NCBI RefSeq assembly: GCF_003148845.1 | Contig: NZ_QGHA01000003.1 | Coordinates: 152,928 to 216,927 of the forward strand | DNA length: 64,000 nucleotides | Source: Mucilaginibacter oryzae | Lineage (GTDB): Bacteria; Bacteroidota; Bacteroidia; Sphingobacteriales; Sphingobacteriaceae | Reading direction: 5' to 3' | Part shown: positions 1 to 8,842 of the stretch, one piece after another | Layout of the letters: each line of letters starts with the position of its first letter | How positions within the stretch are numbered: position 1 is the first letter of the stretch | Translations under genes and position numbers: made by a program | The notes under the pieces: generated by a model | Told to the model about the DNA's origin: nothing | Databases searched by the model: none | Seen by the model: the letters and a program-made list of their open reading frames with translations, nothing else

Positions 1-1478
1 CCGTCAAAAACCGTGGTAACCGGGTTGTGCGATGGGCCGTACCGGCTGATGGCGTAATTGGTTTCAGTAGCCAGCGGGCCGGTTACCAGGATATTAGGAT
101 ATTTCCTTTTATCCAAAGGCAATAAATTACCGGCATTTTTAAGCAATACCATCGATTCGCGGTTCATTTTCAGGCTCATGGCCTTATCGTCTTCGGTATG
201 CACAATTTTATCGGATGCTTTTGGGTCTTTAACATAGGGGCTATCAAACAAACCCAACCTAAATTTCACTTTCAAAACCTCGCTCACACGGGTATCGATA
301 ATTTTCATCGAAATGCGGTTTTCCTTAATCAACTCGCGCAGCGGCATAATAAAAGTTTGCGGCATGGTAAAGTTGGTGCGCACATTCAAGCCTGCCTCAA
401 CAGCCTGCCTTACTGCTTCTTTGTAATCTGCAGCTACATGGTGTTTGGAATACAGGTACTCAACCGCTTCGCTATCGCTTACCACGTAGCCGTTAAAGCC
501 GAACTGCTGCCGCAAAAGCTGTGTTAAAAAGTAATAGCTGCCGGTGATGGGTACGCCATCCCAATCGTTATAACTGCTCATTACGCCCATAGGGTGAGCC
601 TCCTGGATTACCCTGCGGAACGGATAGAGGTAAAGCTGGTGCATTTCGCGCGGGGCCACGTGCGGATCGGTACGGGCGCTGCCATCACGACCGCCTTTAG
701 GCACACTGTACACCGCGTAGTGCTTAAGGGTTGAGGCCACACCTTCGTCCTGGATGCCCAATACCATTTGTTTGCCCATTTCGGCAATGTGGAATGGATC
801 TTCACCGTAACACTCCACTACACGGCCCCAGCGCTGGTCGCGGGCCGGATCAAGGATGGGCGCGTAAACGTTGGTGTAACCTAAGGCTTTGGCCTCGCGG
901 CCTACTGTTTTACCGGCCTGGTAAACCAGTTGTTTATCAAAGGTACTGCCTATACTAATGGGCGCGGGCAGCGGGGTAGCACGGTCATGGTTAAGGCCAT
1001 GGATCCCCTCGTTGGTAAAATCAACCGGGATGCCGAGGCGGGTTTCTTCAACAAACCATTTCTGGATGGTGTTAATAGCTGAGGCATGCTTACTGAATGG
1101 ATATGAATATTGTGTAGGCGCATCATCTGTATGCGAGGTGAGGTTGTTTAGCTCCTCGTCAATATTGGCTATGCCATCTTTCCATACTTCGTTTTTCCAG
1201 TTGGCAACGGGCATTTCATCTTTCAGTACACGTTTGTAGCCATAAAGCGTAGCCATCTGGCAGGTTTTCTCTTCCACGTTCATCTGGCTCACCAGGTCGG
1301 CCACACGTTTATCAATGCTTTGCGACGGGTCTTCAAAAACGTCCATTTTGCCGTTCTTGTTGAAATCTATCCAGCCTTTATGGTAAATATTTTTCTGCTG
1401 TGCAGAAGCCGATAGACTGAAGCTGATGAATAAAGCGGATGCCACAAAAGCGCGTGGCAGTTGGTATTTATTTCTCAT
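1..1478 (-). CDS. Glycoside hydrolase family 3 beta-glycosidase, secreted (3' end outside window)
   Basis: About 492 codons of the N-terminal part are visible; the C-terminus lies beyond the window edge. The protein begins MRNKYQLPRAFVASALF and carries a signal peptide of about 25 residues ending SASAQQ, so it is exported. The GH3 N-terminal barrel follows, with typical segments: LGIPVDFTNEGIHGLNHDR, ARDQRWGRVVECYGEDP, LKHYAVYSVPKGGRDG and GYVVSDSEAV. The Asp of VVSDSE aligns with the GH3 catalytic nucleophile. The start of the C-terminal alpha/beta sandwich (SMVLLKNAGNLLPLDK) is also present. GH3 enzymes of this type remove glucosyl or xylosyl residues from the non-reducing end of plant oligosaccharides; the exact substrate cannot be read from sequence. 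No other sugar-uptake gene is visible next to it, but its downstream side is cut off. A TATATTTG box lies upstream on the same strand. Confidence 0.9.
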   Translation of the reverse strand, partial: MRNKYQLPRAFVASALFISFSLSASAQQKNIYHKGWIDFNKNGKMDVFEDPSQSIDKRVADLVSQMNVEEKTCQMATLYGYKRVLKDEMPVANWKNEVWKDGIANIDEELNNLTSHTDDAPTQYSYPFSKHASAINTIQKWFVEETRLGIPVDFTNEGIHGLNHDRATPLPAPISIGSTFDKQLVYQAGKTVGREAKALGYTNVYAPILDPARDQRWGRVVECYGEDPFHIAEMGKQMVLGIQDEGVASTLKHYAVYSVPKGGRDGSARTDPHVAPREMHQLYLYPFRRVIQEAHPMGVMSSYNDWDGVPITGSYYFLTQLLRQQFGFNGYVVSDSEAVEYLYSKHHVAADYKEAVRQAVEAGLNVRTNFTMPQTFIMPLRELIKENRISMKIIDTRVSEVLKVKFRLGLFDSPYVKDPKASDKIVHTEDDKAMSLKMNRESMVLLKNAGNLLPLDKRKYPNILVTGPLATETNYAISRYGPSHNPVTTVFD

Positions 1479-1506
1479 GCGAAGTTGTTATCACGGTTGG
1501 TGATTC

Positions 1507-1514
1507 CAAATATA
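1507..1514 (-). promoter_or_regulatory. Candidate Bacteroidota -7 box (TATATTTG) for the GH3 gene
   Basis: On the minus strand this reads TATATTTG, an exact TAnnTTTG match, about 29 bases before the GH3 start codon. No well-spaced -33 TTTG was found, so it rests on a single box. Confidence 0.3.
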
Positions 1515-1711
1515 TAAGTTTAAGGGCAACCTGTAGTGGTATCGCCGCTGAACAGTTGTGTATTTTAACTACATCGTTTGAGAAAGATAGAACATGGGCT
1601 TTAGCGCGGGCAGCAGGAAAAATTCATATCAATCGATGATGTGCCGCCCAACAGAACATTCCCGTATAAAGCAACTAATATCTTCCAAACTTTTATTTAC
1701 ATTAGCGTTAA

Positions 1712-2101
1712 ATGAGTTTAAAACAACCTGTCACCCTAATTTCACGTTCACTGGTCCAGGCAGCGCTGTGCGCGCCTTTTTTGTTGATAGCACTTATTAT
1801 TTATGGCATATCGCGCGAGGGGGATGAGTTTGGTGCGGCCATCATGTTTGGGCTTTTTACCATACATGGTTATGTGCTGGCATTTGTAAGCTACATTTTT
1901 TACAACATGATTGAATTTAAAGTCAACAGCAAGTGGCAACTGCTTAAATATGCTGTACCATTGATGATACTGATTATTGGTTTACTTATTATTCCATCAA
2001 ACAAACCAAACAACCAGCAGGTGCTTTTTACCATCATCATTACTATCATGATGGTTGACATGGGCAAAATCCTCTACCACCGGGCTTTGAAAACGTTATA
2101 A
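1712..2101 (+). CDS. Small integral membrane protein, function unknown
   Basis: A 129-residue protein with about four hydrophobic segments (near residues 15-33, 41-64, 78-96 and 103-120) separated by short charged loops. It matches no family I recognise. It stands alone on the plus strand between a minus-strand GH3 gene and a minus-strand hydrolase gene, ending only a few bases before the hydrolase stop codon (convergent). The ATG start is preceded by an AT-rich stretch without a clear ribosome binding site, which is normal in this phylum. Existence as a gene is inferred from length, hydrophobic pattern and the absence of a better frame. Confidence 0.55.
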   Translation: MSLKQPVTLISRSLVQAALCAPFLLIALIIYGISREGDEFGAAIMFGLFTIHGYVLAFVSYIFYNMIEFKVNSKWQLLKYAVPLMILIIGLLIIPSNKPNNQQVLFTIIITIMMVDMGKILYHRALKTL

Positions 2102-2108
2102 TTTAAAA

Positions 2109-3130
2109 TCAATACTTCAGCTCCTTCCTGAAAAAACCAACAGCCAGACTATCAACCTTTAAATGAACGGCATGCCTGTTTACTGAAATATCATCTGTAA
2201 AATAGATCGGTGCTTCCTTTTTTACCGCGTCTATCGCTTCGGCAAGCATTACATAATGCCCTACCTTGCCCGGCAGTTCCATATAAGTAGATTTTGGTAT
2301 GAGCCGGTGATAATGCCGCGCGTTGGTTTTCACCGGCGCTATACTATCGCTTTGCGAACCAACAATATAAAGCGGACCGGTAACATCAGCCACCTGCTGT
2401 TTACGGATAAAGCCGAAACCTAAAGCAGGCGAGATGGAAAAGAACGCTTTGATCCTTTTATCCTTTAACGGCGGCACATGTCTGGATCCGGCAATAAGTG
2501 AACTATCATCCAACAATTTAACCAGGCCCGGAAACTCCGGAATCTCCAGTTCCTTACGGCCGATGGTTTTGTAATAATTACGGGCCTGGTCAAAATCGAG
2601 TTGCGCGCCCGCAAGCGCAATTATGGTGTAGCCGCCAAATGAAAAACCGGCAGCCCCGATTTTTCGCTGATCGATCAGCGGACCGATATCCGGCATATTT
2701 AAGAGCGAGGTGATCGCGAAGCTGATATCCAGAGGGCGCTCCCATGGCTTTACAAACTCCAGCGGTATTTTATGATCATAAGTGTTACCATAATGATCAA
2801 CAGCGGCTACCATACAGCCGCTGTTGGCAATGGCTTGTGCCAGCCATTCGAGCGTTAACCTCCCCCCGCCGGTACCATGTGAAAGCAGGATGAGCGGAAG
2901 TTTACCTGTTGGTAGTTTGCCGTTTTGTACGGTTGACTGCCTTAAAAACGGTGAGAAGTGCTTGTCGGCTGCTTTTAATGTATCGGCCGTCGGGTACCAG
3001 AGCTCGGTAACTACCGGGCGGTTATCGCGGCTTTTATCTTTTAAATTAAAAGTACGCTGGCCTAAATTCTGGGCCGATATGGTGTGCGTTGCAAGTAAAA
3101 TGCAACAATAGCGAGTAATTGTTTAATCAT
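2109..3130 (-). pseudogene. Secreted alpha/beta hydrolase (dienelactone/PAF-acetylhydrolase-like), frameshifted near the N-terminus
   Basis: The main body translates as an alpha/beta hydrolase: oxyanion region LPLILLSHGTGGG, nucleophile elbow GFSFGGY and late histidine in GKVGHY. It resembles the predicted dienelactone-hydrolase/PAF-acetylhydrolase group. The longest frame beginning with ATG starts only at 2813, after the first beta strands. Upstream, the frame is open to about 3097 but has no ATG. An ATG at 3130 in another frame begins MIKQLLAIVAF, and adding one base to the four-base T run (minus strand; plus 3097-3100) joins the two into MIKQLLAIVAFLLATHTISAQ, a perfect signal peptide. So the gene appears to lack one base in a homopolymer. 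Either it is a young pseudogene or this is an assembly error; I favour the latter. Confidence 0.7.
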
Positions 3131-3199
3131 GGCTGGTTGTTGTTGATATCACAAAACAACCTGTTTAGCGGGCAAAAAAGATTGACAATAGTCAATAAA

Positions 3200-3769
3200 T
3201 CATTTTTTTGATTTAAGGCGGCTGAGGGTTTCCTGCGAGATGCCGAGGTAATCTGCAACTATTTTGTTAGGCAGCCTTTGGATAATTTCGGGATGTGTTT
3301 GCATCAGGATGTTGTAGCGTTCTTTGGCATCCATGGTAATGAGGCTTTCAATACGGCGTATGGAAGCGATATAGTCCAGTTCCAGCCCCGAACGATACAT
3401 CGTTTCAAAACCGGGAATTTCTTTCAGCAGCCGGTCCCTATCGGCGTAACTTAAAACAAGCAGTTCAGACGGTTCCGGGCTTTGTACAGTTGCAACTGAG
3501 GGTTCCCTGAGGATGAAACTCGGAAATGCCGTACCCATCCGCCCCTCAAATATCAAGAAGCGGGTTGATTCGTTACCGTCATCATCCGTTAAAAAAACAC
3601 GCAGGCAGCCTTTTACCACAAAAAACAAATGCCTGGCTATGGTTCCCTTCTCAATCAAAATCTCGTTACGCCGGGTGAACCGGGGTTTAAAACAACTATC
3701 AATCAGCTGCTCGTGCTGCGGAGTAAGATCAAGTTTACCTTCAATATGATGTTTTAAAGCCGGGTGCAT
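3200..3769 (-). CDS. Crp/Fnr-family transcriptional regulator
   Basis: A 189-residue protein with an N-terminal cyclic-nucleotide-binding-like beta barrel (about residues 20-125, including EILIEKGTIARHLFFVVKGCLRVF) and a short C-terminal helix-turn-helix (about 160-188, VADYLGISQETLSRLKSK). This is the common short Crp-like regulator of Bacteroidota. It lacks the FNR cysteine cluster, so oxygen sensing by an iron-sulphur cluster is unlikely; the ligand is unknown. It is transcribed in the same direction as the hydrolase gene that follows and may control nearby genes, but no binding site can be assigned. Confidence 0.88.
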   Translation of the reverse strand: MHPALKHHIEGKLDLTPQHEQLIDSCFKPRFTRRNEILIEKGTIARHLFFVVKGCLRVFLTDDDGNESTRFLIFEGRMGTAFPSFILREPSVATVQSPEPSELLVLSYADRDRLLKEIPGFETMYRSGLELDYIASIRRIESLITMDAKERYNILMQTHPEIIQRLPNKIVADYLGISQETLSRLKSKK

Positions 3770-3849
3770 AGCTGCAAGGTAATATTTACATGCTTAATAA
3801 CAGCACCTGTTTCTAAAGGCCAACTATATTATGCGTTTCTGTGAACTTA

Positions 3850-4371
3850 TTAATTATGCAGCAATTGTTTATACAACCCATAATTCTCATCATCAAAACA
3901 AACAAATATTACTTTTTCAACAATCTTGTTATCAATCAAAAATTCCTTGACCGTAGATACGGCGATTTCGGCAGCTTTATCTTTCGGGAAACGATAAATA
4001 CCGGTACTGATATTTGGAAAAGCGATAGTGCGAACACCATTTTCGGCGGCGAGTTTCAGGCTGTTCAGATATGCAGAGCGAAGCAACTCCAACTCTTTCG
4101 GTTTTCCGCTGTTATAAACCGGCCCAACCGTGTGGATCACGTACCTGGCAGGAAGTTTGCCCCCGGTTGTAATCACGGCTTCGCCTGTTTTACAGCCACC
4201 CTGGCGGGCTACTATTTTACGGCAATCGTCCAATATAGCCGGCCCACCTGCCCGGTGAATGGCGCCATCAACACCGCCGCCACCCATTAACGAAGTATTT
4301 GCGGCATTAACAATGGCATCAGCTTCAACTTGGGTGATATCGCCCTGTATAAGTTCAATATTTGGTTGCAT
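3850..4371 (-). CDS. Macro-domain protein, O-acetyl-ADP-ribose deacetylase type
   Basis: A 173-residue single macro domain. It has the ADP-ribose-binding segments GDIT (10-13), VNAAN (21-25), [14 protein letters not shown] (30-43) and [10 protein letters not shown] (120-129), the set found in YmdB/MacroD-type enzymes that hydrolyse O-acetyl-ADP-ribose or mono-ADP-ribose esters. The Asn of NAAN and the Asp of GVDGAIH are the residues expected for catalysis and ligand positioning. It is cytosolic, with no signal peptide. Neighbours are an esterase upstream and a Crp-type regulator downstream on the same strand, with gaps of tens to about 80 bases, so co-transcription is possible but not required. 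Confidence 0.92.
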   Translation of the reverse strand: MQPNIELIQGDITQVEADAIVNAANTSLMGGGGVDGAIHRAGGPAILDDCRKIVARQGGCKTGEAVITTGGKLPARYVIHTVGPVYNSGKPKELELLRSAYLNSLKLAAENGVRTIAFPNISTGIYRFPKDKAAEIAVSTVKEFLIDNKIVEKVIFVCFDDENYGLYKQLLHN

Positions 4372-4414
4372 GATAATTTAAGTTAAAACCCGGGGTAACC
4401 GGTTTTGTTGACTT

Positions 4415-5143
4415 TTATATGTAAAGCTGCACCATTTTACGCCAGTAGCGGGCGCGGTGGGCCTCCTCATGCCATATGTAAAGGTCGTTTTTAATACCCT
4501 TGGCATTCAGTACCGAACTGAGGTATTTGTTATCTTCCAAAAAGGCGTCCTCCTCGCCTATTACAATAACAATATGGAGCCGTTTAAGCGCATTAATGAT
4601 ATCGGGGTTGCCCAGATTGGGCATAAACTGGTTGGGCATATTGAAATACACATTCTCATCGCGGTAACCGTCAAGCAGATCGCGAAAATTACCCATAGTT
4701 TGCGTTACATCATAACGACCACTCATGCCTACCACCTTTTTAAATAAATGCGGATGTTTAAAAGCTGTGGTTACCGCGTGGTAAGCCCCCATGCTGCACC
4801 CGGCCGAGATGAGCGCCGTACCTGGGTTGTTTTTCTTCATAAAGGGGATCACTTCCTGCAAAATATACTGCTCGTACTGCAGGTGCCGCTCAATGCGGTG
4901 GTGCGGGTGGCTGTACTCGTTGTAAAAACTTTCCCTGTCAATACTGTCAACGCAATAAATCTGCAGGTGACCAGCCTCAATCTTCCATTTCATGGCTTCG
5001 ATCACCTTCCAATCTTCATAATCATAAAAGCGGGCTGTGCGGGTTGGAAAAAATAAGACAGAGGCACCGGAATGGCCGAAAACCAGCATTTCCATATTGC
5101 GTTGCAGGAAGGGACTGAACCACTTGTGGTACTCTCTTTTCAT
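4415..5143 (-). CDS. Esterase-family alpha/beta hydrolase
   Basis: A 242-residue cytosolic protein of the putative-esterase (esterase D/antigen 85-like) type. The nucleophile elbow is GCSMGA (115-120, Ser117). A histidine-rich end IWHEEAHRARYW (around residue 225) supplies the likely catalytic His, and VIGEEDAFLED precedes it as the acid region. The N-terminal part (GHSGASVLFFPTRTARFYDYED) is typical of small Bacteroidota esterases of unknown substrate. It lies between the macro-domain gene and an SGNH hydrolase, all on the minus strand. Confidence 0.85.
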   Translation of the reverse strand: MKREYHKWFSPFLQRNMEMLVFGHSGASVLFFPTRTARFYDYEDWKVIEAMKWKIEAGHLQIYCVDSIDRESFYNEYSHPHHRIERHLQYEQYILQEVIPFMKKNNPGTALISAGCSMGAYHAVTTAFKHPHLFKKVVGMSGRYDVTQTMGNFRDLLDGYRDENVYFNMPNQFMPNLGNPDIINALKRLHIVIVIGEEDAFLEDNKYLSSVLNAKGIKNDLYIWHEEAHRARYWRKMVQLYI

Positions 5144-5186
5144 CTTTTAAGCCGCCGAAAGATGATAAATGGCTGTAAACCCTGTA

Positions 5187-5792
5187 TTAAGTTAATTTGA
5201 TACTTTGCAGCATCCGCTGTAAAACCGCGTTCTTCCACAAAGCGTACCCGGCGCTGCTTAAATGCAAACCGTCTTTATCATAATATTCCCTCACCGGCCT
5301 ACCCGAACCATCCATCATCTGGTTAAATATATTTACAAACTGCCAGTTTTTGTGGCGATGTATAATTTCATTTTCAATAAGGCTATTGGTATACCTGTAT
5401 TTATCCACAAGCGGCCAGCGGGCAATGCTGGGTTTTAATGATATAAAATAACAGGGGATATCGCCAAAAAGCCGGGCTACCTCATCGGTAAGCTGTTTAA
5501 AAAATATAAAAACTTCTTCGGGGTTACGACCGTCGCCCAGGTCATTATCGCCCGCATATATCACCATCGCTTCCGGGTTGTATGAGTGCATAATGCGCTC
5601 AAAAAACCATACACAGGCAGCAAGGGTAGATCCGCCAAAGCCAAGATTAACGGGCTGAAACTCTTCAAAATCAGTATCGAGCGTTTCCCACAACCTGATA
5701 GACGAACTGCCATAAAAAATTACACGCGGAACGTAGTTAAGTTTTGTTCGTTTAATTTCCAGTTGCTTAACGTCCTCTTCGTACCAGATCAT
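5187..5792 (-). CDS. SGNH/GDSL-family hydrolase
   Basis: A 201-residue protein with the four SGNH blocks: FYGSSSIR (nucleophile Ser29/30), GFGGST (Gly51), AGDND (Asn83) and KDGLHLS (Asp174 and His177). These enzymes deacylate esters on lipids or carbohydrates. No signal peptide is seen, so it probably acts in the cytosol. The gene lies 43 bases upstream of the esterase on the same strand; two esterase folds in a row suggest, but do not prove, a shared substrate class. Confidence 0.88.
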   Translation of the reverse strand: MIWYEEDVKQLEIKRTKLNYVPRVIFYGSSSIRLWETLDTDFEEFQPVNLGFGGSTLAACVWFFERIMHSYNPEAMVIYAGDNDLGDGRNPEEVFIFFKQLTDEVARLFGDIPCYFISLKPSIARWPLVDKYRYTNSLIENEIIHRHKNWQFVNIFNQMMDGSGRPVREYYDKDGLHLSSAGYALWKNAVLQRMLQSIKLT

Positions 5793-5941
5793 ATCACTTT
5801 TTAATAGGGCAATTCAATTTCAAAGCGCTAAAGATAACATTATAGGCTTGCAATAAAATTGTTTTAACAAAAGAATAACGCTAAACATATCATATTTTTA
5901 CGCTTCACCTGCAACATCTTAACCTTGGCTGCGGTTTCAAA

Positions 5942-6811
5942 TCAGCCCTCATCCGCCAAATTGTTATTTAAACCCACACGATCAACCGGTAACGAAACCC
6001 TGTGCGCACCAGCGTAAATATTAAACTGCGAAGCACTCAAAAGCCCTATCAACGTTATATCAAATTCTTTAGCCAATTGTATGGCCAAACTTGAAGCAGC
6101 GCCAACAGCCACTATAATGCTGATACCAGCCATTGCGGCTTTTTGGACAAGCTTAAAGCCAACCCGGCCACTTAATAACAGTATGGTTTGTTTCAATGGC
6201 AGCCAGTTATACATCATAGCAGCGCCAATGATCTTATCCAAAGCGTTGTGCCTGTCAATATCCTGGCGTAACAACAATAACTCGCCCACGGGGGTAAACA
6301 ACGCGGATACATCCAGACCTGCCGCGTCATCCAATACACGCTGATGACGGCGCAGGATATCAGGGATCTGGTAAAGCAAAGCGCCATGCAAAACCGTATC
6401 ATCAGGTTGACCGGCGAAGGGACTAATCGTACGGATTGCGCTGACTGCGTCTTCGCCGACAGTAGAAAAATTGAAACCGGTGTTTTGAAAATGCGGCTCT
6501 GTTTCAGGGGCAAGGCTCAGCAAAATGGCATTCCTGTTATCTTCGGTACCGGCAGCAGAAATATGCCTGGCCGATTGAACATCGTCTGCATTTTTGATAA
6601 CCGCCTCCGTAAATAAAAACCCGGTTGCCAGTTCAGCATCATGCCCGGGCGTACGCATCATTACTGAAATTTTTTGTATCACCCGTTTGTCTACAGGGCC
6701 GTATTCCAGTTTTATTTCCAGGGGTTCTTCAATGGCAATCTTAGCATCCGTACGGGTACTTTGTGTATGGTTCACTTTTACAATAGGTATAATTTGTGTG
6801 GATGCCGACAT
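5942..6811 (-). CDS. fdhD: FdhD-family protein (formate dehydrogenase accessory sulphurtransferase), lacking the CxxC motif
   Basis: A 289-residue FdhD-like protein, recognisable from IEEPLEIKLEYG, MRTPGHDAELATGFLFTE, ALLYQIPDI, RQDIDRHNALDKIIGA and the C-terminal IAVGAASSLAIQLAKEF-type segment. FdhD transfers sulphur from IscS to the molybdenum cofactor before its insertion into formate dehydrogenase, using a CGVCG-type cysteine pair. Here that position reads NFSTVGEDAVSAI and the whole protein contains no cysteine. The rest of the fold, including the GRVGFKLVQKAAMAGI region, looks intact, so the gene is not simply decayed. It begins the molybdenum-cofactor locus, divergent from moaD. Whether it is still a sulphurtransferase is doubtful. 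Confidence 0.87.
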   Translation of the reverse strand: MSASTQIIPIVKVNHTQSTRTDAKIAIEEPLEIKLEYGPVDKRVIQKISVMMRTPGHDAELATGFLFTEAVIKNADDVQSARHISAAGTEDNRNAILLSLAPETEPHFQNTGFNFSTVGEDAVSAIRTISPFAGQPDDTVLHGALLYQIPDILRRHQRVLDDAAGLDVSALFTPVGELLLLRQDIDRHNALDKIIGAAMMYNWLPLKQTILLLSGRVGFKLVQKAAMAGISIIVAVGAASSLAIQLAKEFDITLIGLLSASQFNIYAGAHRVSLPVDRVGLNNNLADEG

Positions 6812-6960
6812 AAATCAAATATACAACTAAGTTTTTGGAGCTTGTTTACCTAACACCGGCAGGTTGGTGCAACCTGCCTGAAAACCTGCGGCGAAAAATG
6901 TTGTTCATTAAATTAAATTGCAGCCCTGTTTTTATGGGCTAATTTGAATATTTTTGACAT

Positions 6961-7203
6961 ATGAAGATCAACGTATTGGCTTTTGGAGTGGCTAAAGATA
7001 TTTTTGGCAGCGGTGAGGTTAGCCTGGAAATGAGCAACGATGCAACCATCTATAATTTAAAATACCTGCTCGAGCAACAATACCCGCGCCTTAAACAGCT
7101 TTCATCATACATGGTAGCGGTTAATAACGAATATGCCCTGCCCGGCGACACCATTCATGAACGCGACGAAGTAGCGATTATCCCGCCTGTAAGCGGAGGT
7201 TAA
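6961..7203 (+). CDS. moaD: Molybdopterin synthase small subunit MoaD
   Basis: An 80-residue beta-grasp protein ending in VSGG. The C-terminal diglycine is adenylated by the MoeB-type enzyme and converted to a thiocarboxylate that donates sulphur for molybdopterin. The start MKINVLAFG is canonical for the family. It lies upstream of moaE on the same strand (83-base gap) and divergent from fdhD. A TATTTTTG box ends four bases before the ATG, which would give a nearly leaderless message if it is the true -7 element. Confidence 0.93.
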   Translation: MKINVLAFGVAKDIFGSGEVSLEMSNDATIYNLKYLLEQQYPRLKQLSSYMVAVNNEYALPGDTIHERDEVAIIPPVSGG

Positions 7204-7286
7204 TGATTCCGTCTGGATAGCTTATTTTAAGAACTGATACACTGACTGTCAAAAAACATCTACCTAACATCAGCACCCGGCTTATT

Positions 7287-7706
7287 TTGAATACGCAAAT
7301 ATTATTATCGGCGCAAACGCTCAACATCCAATCGTGTATCGAATGGACCATGTCTGCGGAATCAGGTGGGATAGACGTATTTATAGGCACGGTGCGTAAC
7401 CAAACCAAGGGAAAAAAGGTTTTAAAGCTTGATTTTGAGGCTTATGAACCCATGGCCATCAGCGAGATGTATAAAATTGCCGCCCGGGCTTTTGAGCGCT
7501 GGCCCGTTCAAAAAATTTTGATCCATCACCGCACCGGCTTATTGCAAGTTGGCGAAGTACCGGTTATCATAGCCGTTTCCGCAGCCCATCGCGACGCCGC
7601 TTTTGAAGCCTGCAGATACATTATTGATACACTCAAACAAACCGTACCCATCTGGAAAAAGGAAAGTTTTGAGGATGGCGATGTTTGGGTGGCAGCGCAT
7701 CCGTAG
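7287..7706 (+). CDS. moaE: Molybdopterin synthase catalytic subunit MoaE
   Basis: A 139-residue MoaE. It has GIDVFIGTVRNQTKGKKV, LDFEAYEPMA, IHHRTGLLQVGE, VSAAHRDAAFEACRY and the catalytic-lysine region PIWKKESFEDG near the C-terminus. It forms the heterotetrameric synthase with MoaD and converts cyclic pyranopterin monophosphate to molybdopterin. The start used here is a TTG; no in-frame ATG exists before residue 22, which would remove conserved N-terminal sequence. The first stop upstream in frame is at about 7218. The length is slightly short for the family but complete. Confidence 0.92.
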   Translation: MNTQILLSAQTLNIQSCIEWTMSAESGGIDVFIGTVRNQTKGKKVLKLDFEAYEPMAISEMYKIAARAFERWPVQKILIHHRTGLLQVGEVPVIIAVSAAHRDAAFEACRYIIDTLKQTVPIWKKESFEDGDVWVAAHP

Positions 7707-7726
7707 GTGAGAGATTGGAGATCAGT

Positions 7727-7761
7727 GATTCGAGGTTAGGGGAAGTCCCTAATCTCGAATC
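7727..7761. terminator. Hairpin between convergent moaE and moeB
   Basis: Arms 7727-7741 and 7747-7761 pair over 15 bases with one G-T position and a five-base loop, followed on the plus strand by an A run and not a T run. It could end transcription from the minus strand poorly or simply be one of the short intergenic repeats of the genome. The GAGATT/GATTCGAG words resemble those found inside bioA at 41434-41472. Confidence 0.45.
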
Positions 7762-7780
7762 TCCAAAAAACAATCGCTGA

Positions 7781-8842
7781 TTACTTAAAACTTCCCAACC
7801 CGCCTTCTAACGAGAATACATCTGCTTCGGGAATATGCTTCAGAATCAGTTTAACGCCCTCATTGCTTCTTTTGCCCGATGAACAATACAGCACCTTGGT
7901 ATTGGCGCTGGTAAAATAAGCCATGTATTTTTCCAGTTCATCAAGCGGGATATGTGTTCCGCCTATATCGAAAGCATCGCGTTCCTGCAGGGTGCGTACA
8001 TCTATCAATTCGAGGGTGTCATCATGCAGCATCCTTTCTTTCAGATCAGCAGCGTTAATGCCAGGGATAGCAATAGTTGCCTTTAAGCGCCTGATGTGCG
8101 TTTTGGTAACCGGACCCATTTTAAAAATTCGGCTCTGCATCGATTGCGCATCAAAAATCAGCACCTTACCGGCCAGCAGATCGCCGGTTTTGGCAATGTA
8201 TTTAATCACCTCGTTGGCTTGCATAGCGCCAATAATACCGGCCAGGGTAGGGATCACGCCGCCTTCGGTGCAGTTCGGAATCTGCGTTGCATCCACCTCC
8301 GGAAACAGGTCGCGGTAATTTGGCGACCGGGTGCCTTTACCTAAGTCTATATTCCATACAGCAACCTGGCCCTCAAACTGGTAAATAGCTCCATACACCA
8401 GGGGCTTCCCGCTTAAAACACAGGCATCGTTAAGCAGGTAGCGGGTTTCAAAATTATCGGTACCATCAAGTACGATATCATAACCGGCTATAATTTCCAT
8501 CACATTATCAGAGGTTACCTTTTGTGTATGCGCAACCAGCCTGATACCGGGGTTTTGCTGTGCCAGTTTCACGCAGGCAACTTCAGCTTTATTTTTACCC
8601 TCATCTGCCGGGGTATATAATACCTGCCGGTGCAGGTTGCTGATGGAAACGGAATCATAATCGGCAATGCCGAGGGTACCCACGCCTGTTGAGGCAAGAT
8701 ATTGCCCTGCCGGGCAACCTAAACCACCTGCGCCTACTATCAATACACGGGCCTGCCCTATTAAATTCTGCGCTTCCCGGCCAAAACCCGGCAGGGCTAT
8801 CTGGCAGCTATATCGTTGTAAATCCTCATTCATTAGCGGCAA
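7781..8842 (-). CDS. moeB: MoeB/ThiF-type adenylyltransferase fused to a rhodanese domain
   Basis: A 353-residue protein with an N-terminal E1-like Rossmann domain (VLIVGAGGLGCPAGQYLASTG, then DYDSVSISNLHRQVLY, DGTDNFETRYLLND and the cysteine of NCTEGG). A linker leads to a C-terminal rhodanese domain (about 260-353, LIDVRTLQERD and the active-site loop YCSSGKRS). This is the MOCS3-like layout: the E1 domain adenylates the MoaD tail and the rhodanese cysteine supplies sulphur. The zinc-binding CxxC pairs of E. coli MoeB are absent (SPNYRDLFPE in place of CYRC), as I believe is common in this phylum. The start at 8842 overlaps the end of mobA by 17 bases; an internal ATG at 8833 is possible. 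Confidence 0.88.
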   Translation of the reverse strand: MPLMNEDLQRYSCQIALPGFGREAQNLIGQARVLIVGAGGLGCPAGQYLASTGVGTLGIADYDSVSISNLHRQVLYTPADEGKNKAEVACVKLAQQNPGIRLVAHTQKVTSDNVMEIIAGYDIVLDGTDNFETRYLLNDACVLSGKPLVYGAIYQFEGQVAVWNIDLGKGTRSPNYRDLFPEVDATQIPNCTEGGVIPTLAGIIGAMQANEVIKYIAKTGDLLAGKVLIFDAQSMQSRIFKMGPVTKTHIRRLKATIAIPGINAADLKERMLHDDTLELIDVRTLQERDAFDIGGTHIPLDELEKYMAYFTSANTKVLYCSSGKRSNEGVKLILKHIPEADVFSLEGGLGSFK

